A stretch of 64,000 nt of DNA from Chlorophyllum brunneum. Lineage: Eukaryota > Basidiomycota > Agaricomycetes > Agaricales > Agaricaceae. The notes beneath the pieces are model-generated. The model searched no databases. It saw only the letters and a list, made by a program, of their open reading frames with translations, and had not been told where the DNA came from. Location of the stretch: NCBI GenBank assembly GCA_963576785.1, contig OY756144.1, forward strand, positions 2,356,001 to 2,420,000, read 5' to 3'. Each line of letters starts with the position of its first letter. The first letter of the stretch is position 1. The position numbers and the translations under genes were made by a program. This document shows positions 57,301 through 64,000 of the stretch, piece after piece.

Positions 57301-60300
57301 CTGTGTCATCCTCATCCACCATCCGGGCGACCATCCGTGTCGCAATATCGGTTTTACAGTCGTTATCTTGAGTGACGCTATAAAATGACTTGAGGAGTTT
57401 GATCACACGTTTTCGTACACTAAGGCCCGTATCCTAGGGCTCCTGTTAGCATCATGTTATAGAAAATTGAAAGGCCACTCACGGCCATTCGGTCTGCAAT
57501 CTTCTGATAGTAACCTCCTGCTACCTCAGGCGAGTCAATCATATACTTCCCAATCAATTCAACTGCTGCATCTCGGACAGCAGGCGAGCTGTCAAGAAGG
57601 TGATTCTCTATACCACGACGAACAATAGACTGCGAAGACGTGTATTCAGTCAAGCTAACCAGGCCCAGACGGAAATGGCTAACCATGGATAACACGGTGG
57701 GATCACTTGTCACAATCTGACCCAGCGCACGCAATGCTTTCGTACGAATGAAAATGACTGAGGCATTTAACGATGCAACAATAGTGTTGAGAATCGGGTC
57801 GAAGGAACTGCGCATATTTTGGAGTGTTCCGATTTGTTCTCCGAGCTGATCGATTCGATCCGCCTCTTCTTGAGACCTGAAGAAAAAGGCTAATCTCAGT
57901 AAAGAGTCAATATCAGCCAGACAACGCTTCCTACCCAATGTCAAAGACGTCGGTAGGGGGATCCTTCCAAACTTCCCTCAACGCACCCCTGACCTTCTGA
58001 GCGAAGGCTTGTAGCTTGTTAGGATCTTTGATGTTAAGGTCATCGTCCAACTCGGGCGCCTCGATCCACGTCTGTAGCTGTTGGAGGGCACAGGCAAGCT
58101 CCTGCCCCAGGAGTGCAGCTGAAAGTTCCCGTGCGCTCTGGATTGGGTAAGATTGTGAGTTTTATTTTCGGGTTTCATTCGAGCATGGGAATACTCACAT
58201 CGTATGCCTGGTCTTCAGACGATCGCTTGGCTAGATGCGTCATAACGTCTCTGTGAGCTTTCAGCAAGCGTTCAAGTGCTTTCACGTCCTGATCAGCTAC
58301 AGTCTGCACCCAATGGATCAGCAATTTGTCTCAGGATGTGGTTAAAGTACTCGCCTCGTCCATTGATTTCAGCGGCCGCACTTTGGTTTCCTCACTAGAC
58401 TTCACCTGGAATTTGAGTGTAGCACTTCGAATCCTCGCAGCGATAACACCAAGGTGATCCAGCGCAATCGTCTTGGCTGCATTGGAATCAACCTGAGCAT
58501 GTACGTGCTTTTCGCCGAGAGCATTAACCTGAGGGTATCACACTCATTTAGCTTTGCCCACGAGCAAAAAGCACGGGGCCTACCATGTATTTGCAAATCA
58601 TCGTCAACAAAACCCCGGCCGCGGGCCACTCAGGCCAGAACAACACAACAAGGAGATCACCAATCAAATTGTCAAAGATGGTGCGGTATTCCGCCTCGTT
58701 TGAATTTTTGGTTGCTTTGCCCTTACCTGAGCGTTTGGTCAGGAACCCAATGATAGTTTTCGCGGCCTGCATGGCCGAATCCAATCCCCCCTTGTAAAGT
58801 ACGATTTCCTGTACAATGTTATCTTTGCTGGGCGCACGTGCGGTTTGACACTTACTTCATGGTCATTCTCATCCAGGAAAGGTTCCTGTGACGGCTGCTG
58901 ACTATCCGAAAAGCTTTCTTGACGCTTCAGTGCCAGCTGGTTCTGCCTGTTCTTCTCAATCTTCCTCGCCTTCAATCGTACATCATGTGCCGAAGTTTGC
59001 ACAAGCTGCAACAACAGCGCAGAGACTGTTCGTATTGATCGGCCATCACGGAGTCTATCGACGCCGATCAGCGACCTGGACCAACTCGAATCGTGCGTCA
59101 TTGCTTACCGGAACTGGCCAGCCTTCTGTTTCGTATCCGATAACTTAATGAGCGAAGTCAAGATCTCTTCGATGATCCACGACCGCTGACTCTCATGGTT
59201 GGCGAAAATCTGGGCGAAAACCATCTCAGGTCAACACACCAATGAATATGATGACTGGGGGACTGACGCTTCTGATTAATCCGAGTGCGTCCAGACGCAG
59301 ACCCCTCATAGCGCTCCTACCAAACGTCTTCAAGACGACATTGTCCTTCTCTTTCTTGCTTTTCGATTCACCCTCTCCGCCTTCGACGACGAAAAATGGT
59401 CCTATGGCAATGTAGACCGCTGATATGATGATGGCGTCCGACATAGCCACGGTCTCAGCATTAACAAGGTTGTTGATACGTGGAATGACACTGGCTAAGG
59501 CTTGGAACAGTTCGCTCAATTGTTTTCGATGACCTGACGCAGTCAAAGAGCTATCTTTGACAACAAAGCGGAGCATAGGATTGCCACCAAGTTCAAAAGC
59601 CGCTCCCGAAGATGTCTCAACAAAGGGATAGATAATCTTTTCAAGCTGGTTCTTGACTGCATTGAAGCAAGAAATGATCAGTTCTTCCGAATAAAGCTGG
59701 TACGGAACTCATCAGTAGCTACCCGGTGAGAGAACCTCACAGCGTACCTGTTTAGTCAACCTGTCACTTCCGAGTAATGCGATACAACAATCACCGGCCA
59801 AGATACTCTCTCTCGCGACATCCAAAGACTGAGATAATTTCCCATAGTCAATGTGCGTCAGCTCTGTTTCAGTTTCACGATCATCCTCTTCAACAACTTT
59901 ATGATCAGCTTCTTGACTAGGGAAATCATCTGATCCCTCTCTAGGCGCCTGGGACTGAGATATTCCGTCCGTCTTCCTAGCCTTCGTCGATTTTTTCCGA
60001 GGCGAACTCTTTGCAGAACCTGGAGGTGGAGCAATGTATCTGAAAGGATCCAAATCTTCACCAGCCCCGACCGTCCGGTCCAGAATCTTCAGCAACCGCG
60101 ATAAAACACGGGTGTCAATTTCCGCCATACGTCCTTGCACGCGCGGCGTACTCATAACACCTGCAGTGGTGTTCCGGAGTCGTTGACTTGGACGAGCCAC
60201 TTGGCCAATATATTTCGTAAGCTTGCGAATATGATTAGAATGTAAGTGAGGTCGAGAGGAGTCGATTGAAAGGGATGAGAAATATTCCGGTAGATCAATA

Positions 60301-61828
60301 ATGTTGATCTCAGAGGGCAGACTGTCCTCGGATTCAAAAATGTCCTCGACCAAACACAAAAACTTTTCAAGAGGGGCTGAAAGTAGGATTCAGCCTATCG
60401 TGTATCCTGAGGAAAACGGGGACATGACGTACCACGATCATCGCGGTCTCCCGTCCGACGAGCAGAGCTTTTGATAGAATCTGTGACACCACGACGTTTG
60501 ATAGGACTCCCATAGCCATCCTCAGTGCCATAACCACCAAGATCGTCAGGTGTGTCGTCCATCCTGGACTTTTCATGCCTCCGGACCGACATAGATGGCG
60601 TCACGAAACCACTCTGCCGCGACTGTGGCGTCAACCAGGTAGGGACTGAAACGTATGCCAAATTCGCAACACGTTTGGGGGTGGGGGTTGGGCCTTGGGA
60701 GTTTGTAGATGCGGTCGACTTGGAACTTGGCGTGCTGGGGACAGAGGGGATCAAAGATGAGGAGCGTAGCGGCGAGGGCACATACTCGTTGCGGATCGTC
60801 TGCATACGTTTGAGAGACGGCGATTCGATCTCAACAACTGGCTTCCGTTTACGAGGAGTTACAGGGACGGGGGAACTATTCGCCATGACAGATAATGGGT
60901 CGGGGCTCGAGTCAGGGGGTCCCTTAATAAAAGTGGTAGCAGCAGCCTTCGCGGTAGGCGTTTTCACTGGACTTGCCGGAGGTGGAGGACGAGCTTGTGT
61001 CACGGCCTTCATCTCTCGAGTCTTCTGCTCCAGAAAGGTATTGAAGAAGGCCCTCGATTCTTCGGGGCGGTAAACCTTTTGCGACAGAGGCGGGGGAAGT
61101 CTTGGTTGAAAAGCAGGTGGAGGAGGGGGACCGAGCGCGTGTGCCAGAGAAGATGATGAGGTTTGCATTATGGGTGGGGAAGGTGTCGGATATGCATTAC
61201 TGGGGGGGGCAGTGCGCTGAAATACGGATTGTGCAAAAGGTGTTGTCTGAAACGAAGATACAGGGCCTTGCGGTGGATGCCAAGTCCGCTGAGTAGGATA
61301 ACGGTACGAGCTATGCGCATATAGTTAGATAAAGGACGCATACACATGGATCAAAAGGTTGAATTCACGATGGTGGTTGATCCGCCAGTATGCGGACGGT
61401 GTTATCCCGTGCGGTTGTCCAGTATCCCCCATCATTCACCGGAGGCTGAGGTGAAGAGAGATATCGAACTTGTTGATCGTACTCTGAATATGGCGGTGGA
61501 TTGCCTTGAGGACGATGCGACGTGTGGGGGGTATAGTATGATGGCTGGGCGAAGGTTGGGGGTGCTGCGGTGGTATACATGTTGCTCACATGTCGTACAG
61601 CTAGTTACATGTTAGATAAAGTTATTTGACATTATCGAGGACATTACCATGATTTGTCGGTGTAGCAGAAGCCATCGGGTATACAGCCAACAGGCCCTGG
61701 GCATTGTGGACCGAGTCGGCAGCGGCAGAGCCATAGCGGATATTCTGTTGAGTTTGTTGGGGAGGTTCTTGATGGTGGTTGTGGTGGTAGTGCTGGTCCT
61801 GAGGCCGCCAGCGATGGTTGTTGTCCAT
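54334..61828 (-). CDS. SCC2: Cohesin loader subunit Scc2/Mis4 (NIPBL homologue)
   Basis: Very large gene with about 25 exons from ATG 61828 ([12 protein letters not shown]) to TGA at 54334-54336. Scc2 with Scc4/Mau2 loads cohesin onto chromatin. The N-terminus (61000-61828) is Pro/Gln/Ser-rich with [15 protein letters not shown] and a linker to [19 protein letters not shown]-terminal Scc2 is the Scc4-binding part. Then come a Ser/Pro/Lys-rich disordered region with VTPRKRKP, and long HEAT-repeat stretches such as [41 protein letters not shown] segments, [32 protein letters not shown] and [20 protein letters not shown]. The C-terminus has [42 protein letters not shown] and [14 protein letters not shown], which I recall from fungal Scc2. 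Individual intron boundaries between 54600 and 60400 were only partly checked. Divergent, 164 bp, from the RNA helicase. Confidence 0.85.
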
Positions 61829-61992
61829 GAGGACAGAGGAGAAAGGCTCAAGGTAATATTGCAAGTCACGGCGCGACGCGAGGAGAGTCACACGTTATGC
61901 GTGACAGGCATACCGATTTTTTTCCCAAGTCATGATTGACCTTGGTGCAAATCAACCGGCAGCTCTTTATTTCTCCGCCTTGCCCATGTATC
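61829..61992. promoter_or_regulatory. Short divergent promoter between SCC2 and the DEAH helicase
   Basis: Only 164 bp lie between the two ATGs, so the genes share a bidirectional promoter or overlap in their 5' UTRs. Inferred from gene placement; no specific element identified. Confidence 0.45.
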
Positions 61993-64000
61993 ATGTCAGT
62001 GCCCCAGAAGCGCAAACATATCCACACCATCGACTTCAAGCAAGGGCCGGGCAGTACAAAGCACCACAAGGACTTCAACCGCAGCCACCAGCCCCGTAAC
62101 AGACCGCGGTATGTTGATGTATCGGACGACGAGCGACCACACAAGAAAGTTCACCCCATAATCAACGGAACAACGCTCCCAAAGCTGGTGAATGGGCATA
62201 AATTTAAAAAGTCGAAAAACCACTCCGAACACGATCACCCCACATATATCAACGGCGTTGCGGAGGGTTCTCAGTTGAAGAAAAATAAATCAAGCGCGTC
62301 CGCCGATCTACAACTCCAGGAACAAAGAAAACTTCTTCCCATTGCAAAGGGTATGTCCAAAATTAGAACTCGGTTCAGAACCTCGTCCTGACTGCGTGTA
62401 GGACGCGATGCTCTTATCGCAGAAATTGACAAGCATGACGTGACTGTACTGTTGGGAGAAACAGGCTCAGGAAAAACAACTCGTGAGCAAGCAAGAATCA
62501 TGCACTTGTAGCCCTGATTTATGTGTACCAGAGGTTCCACAGTACCTGCTGGAAAGCGGGCTGGCTGGCAAGGGCATGATTGCAGTCACCCAGCCCCGTC
62601 GTGTTGCCGCCACGTCCCTGGCAGACCGGGTGTCAAAAGAGCGAGGTGCTTCCGTCGGCGACACTGTTGGTTATTCTGTGCGCTTTGACGAGAAATATAC
62701 CTCCGCCACGCGGATCAAGTACATGACAGACGGAATGATTGTCCGTGAGCTCATGTCCGACTCTCTACTCAGCAGATACAGCGTCGTCATAGTTGACGAA
62801 GCCCACGAACGGACTCTGCGTACGGATCTTCTGATCGCCAATCTCAAAACCATTCAGAAAAAACGGAATGGCATTTCAGACCCTAAAGGCAAAGGCAAAG
62901 GCAACGCTGACAGGATGAATCCGCTTAAAATTATCGTTATGAGTGCTACTCTTGATGCCGAGAAGTTTAGTAGGTTCTTCCATAAGTGAGTCCGCTCCTC
63001 CTTACCCATTGTGAGACATGCTTATGCGTGATTAGTGCCAAAATTATATACGTGAAGGGGCGCCAGCACCCCGTTACAATATACCATTCAGCAGAGAGTC
63101 AAGTAGATTATGTAGATGCGGCAATGCGGACGTTTTTCCAAGTACATACAGATCAACCGCCAGGCGATGTCCTAATATTTCTTCCAGGTATGTCTCCCTT
63201 CCACTTCCTAGGAACCTGCTTTTGATTTCGCCGTAGGACAAGAGGATATTGAGAGCCTCGAAAAATCAATGGCCTTTTTCGCTAAAAGGCTACCTGCGGA
63301 CAAGATGGATGTAAGTCTTGTTTGTCCTTCTTCCTGCACAATCCTGATCCAGCTCCAGGTCCTCGTCCTCACGATGTATGCATCCCAGTCCTCCACCCAC
63401 AACGCAAAAGTGTTCGAGTCTGCCCCTCCAAACACCCGAAAATGTATACTTGCCACAAATATCGCCGAAACATCTATTACATTACCGGGCGTAAAATATG
63501 TTATTGATACCGGTAAATGTAAAGAGAAGCAATATTTAGCCAGAGATTCGGGCGGAGGCGAGTCTTGCACCCATCCAATAGTAAATAATATGCAACCTAA
63601 CCATTCTACAGGCTTTGACACTCTTCTAACGAGAGATATCACAAAGTCGTCCGCAATGCAGCGCGCCGGTCGTGCGGGTCGTGAGGTATGTGCAATCATT
63701 TACACCGAGACACCCTCTCTCAACAAGATCAGGGCAAAGGCGTTTGTTTCCGGCTTTACACCGAGCAAGCCTTCGAATCCATGGCCCAAACCGCAGAACC
63801 CGAAATACTTCGTTGTAGTTTAACGTCCAGCATCCTCCAACTCAAATGTATCGGTCAGAACATGGAAGAACTCGATCTCATGGACATGCCCGAGATCGAA
63901 TCCAGTGAGTGCCACTCCTCAGCTACACTCACGATGTGATCTGACTTTCACCAGTTTACTCTGCACTCAAGACCCTCTGGCTTCTCGGCGCGATCGACAA
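61993..64000 (+). CDS. DEAH-box RNA helicase (DHX33/Dhr2-like), 3' truncated by window edge
   Basis: Starts at ATG 61993 (MSVPQKRKHIHTIDFK) after a divergent promoter; the 3' end is outside the window. A basic, Lys/His/Asn-rich N-terminus of about 120 residues precedes the helicase core. Motif I GETGSGKTT, Ia TQPRRVAA, II DEAHER, III MSATLDAEKF, then VLIFLPGQEDIESLEK and ATNIAETSITLPGVKYVIDTG, and motif VI QRAGRAGR are all present and in order across at least six exons (introns near 62356-62400, 62480-62528, 62986-63036, 63187-63236, 63312-63357, 63525-63610). The following EPEILRCSLTSSILQLKCIG starts the winged-helix and ratchet region. The basic N-terminus plus compact DEAH core fits the DHX33/Dhr2-like group linked to ribosome biogenesis; Prp-type spliceosomal helicases are the alternative. 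Confidence 0.87.

Noticed and set aside
60552..61073. Plus-strand open frame of 173 codons
   Set aside because: Antisense to the Pro/Ser/Lys-rich linker of Scc2, which biases the opposite strand to be open.
1..64000. Transposons, CRISPR arrays, tRNA or rRNA genes
   Set aside because: I looked for terminal inverted repeats, target duplications, reverse-transcriptase or transposase motifs, regularly spaced repeats, and tRNA-like B-box sequence, and found none I could support.

Overview
This 64 kb window comes from the nuclear genome of a filamentous basidiomycete, most likely a mushroom-forming Agaricomycete. The evidence is the dense set of 45-70 nt GT-AG introns (many genes have 5-10), and the mix of families: DUF6533-type membrane proteins, NACHT STAND proteins, a standalone patatin-like phospholipase, a CE8 pectin methylesterase, a GH43 enzyme and a fungal-type beta-trefoil protein. 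Gene models below were spliced by hand from donor/acceptor signals, reading-frame phase and remembered family conservation. Exon limits stated exactly are phase-checked; others are marked approximate.

Layout. 1-3.2 kb: 3' part of a WDR7-like WD40 gene (+). 3.3-4.4 kb: multi-pass membrane protein (-). 4.9-7.9 kb: double-NACHT gene (-), apparently frame-disrupted. 8.2-9.3 kb: basidiomycete orphan (+). 9.4-11.1 kb: class III CoA-transferase (-) with a coding deletion, divergent from the mitochondrial processing peptidase beta subunit (11.3-12.9 kb, +). 13.5-14.9 kb: PQ-loop transporter (+). 15.2-15.9 kb: beta-trefoil-like protein (-). 17.1-17.7 kb: GFA/CENP-V-like protein (+). 17.9-19.3 kb: Aurora kinase (-). 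19.6-21.3 kb: pectin methylesterase (-), divergent from an endosomal Qa-SNARE (21.9-22.9 kb, +). 23.7-29.5 kb: two DUF6533-type paralogues (+). 30.0-35.2 kb: Cdc7/Cdc15/SepH-type septation kinase (+). 35.6-36.4 kb: mitochondrial ribosomal protein uL5m (-). 36.6-38.6 kb: secreted GH43 (-). 39.1-41.4 kb: intact single-NACHT protein (+). 41.5-43.5 kb: DUF4203-like membrane protein (-). 44.6-49.4 kb: tandem aldo/keto reductases (+), the first frame-disrupted. 50.0-52.8 kb: patatin-like phospholipase with an internally duplicated N-terminal module (+). 53.0-54.2 kb: Sec14-type lipid transfer protein (+). 54.3-61.8 kb: cohesin loader Scc2/Mis4 (-). 62.0 kb to the edge: DEAH-box RNA helicase (+).

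Conserved housekeeping genes (peptidase, Aurora, SIN kinase, uL5m, Scc2, helicase, SNARE, Sec14) alternate with accessory blocks. Four accessory genes carry what look like frame-disrupting changes: the double-NACHT gene, the CoA-transferase, the first aldo/keto reductase and the first DUF6533 copy. Three of these have an intact-looking relative in the same window. The most interesting non-housekeeping material is the NACHT pair and the patatin gene with its unassigned duplicated module. Fungal NACHT and patatin domains are known building blocks of NLR-like allorecognition and immunity proteins. No rRNA, tRNA, CRISPR array or recognisable transposon was found.
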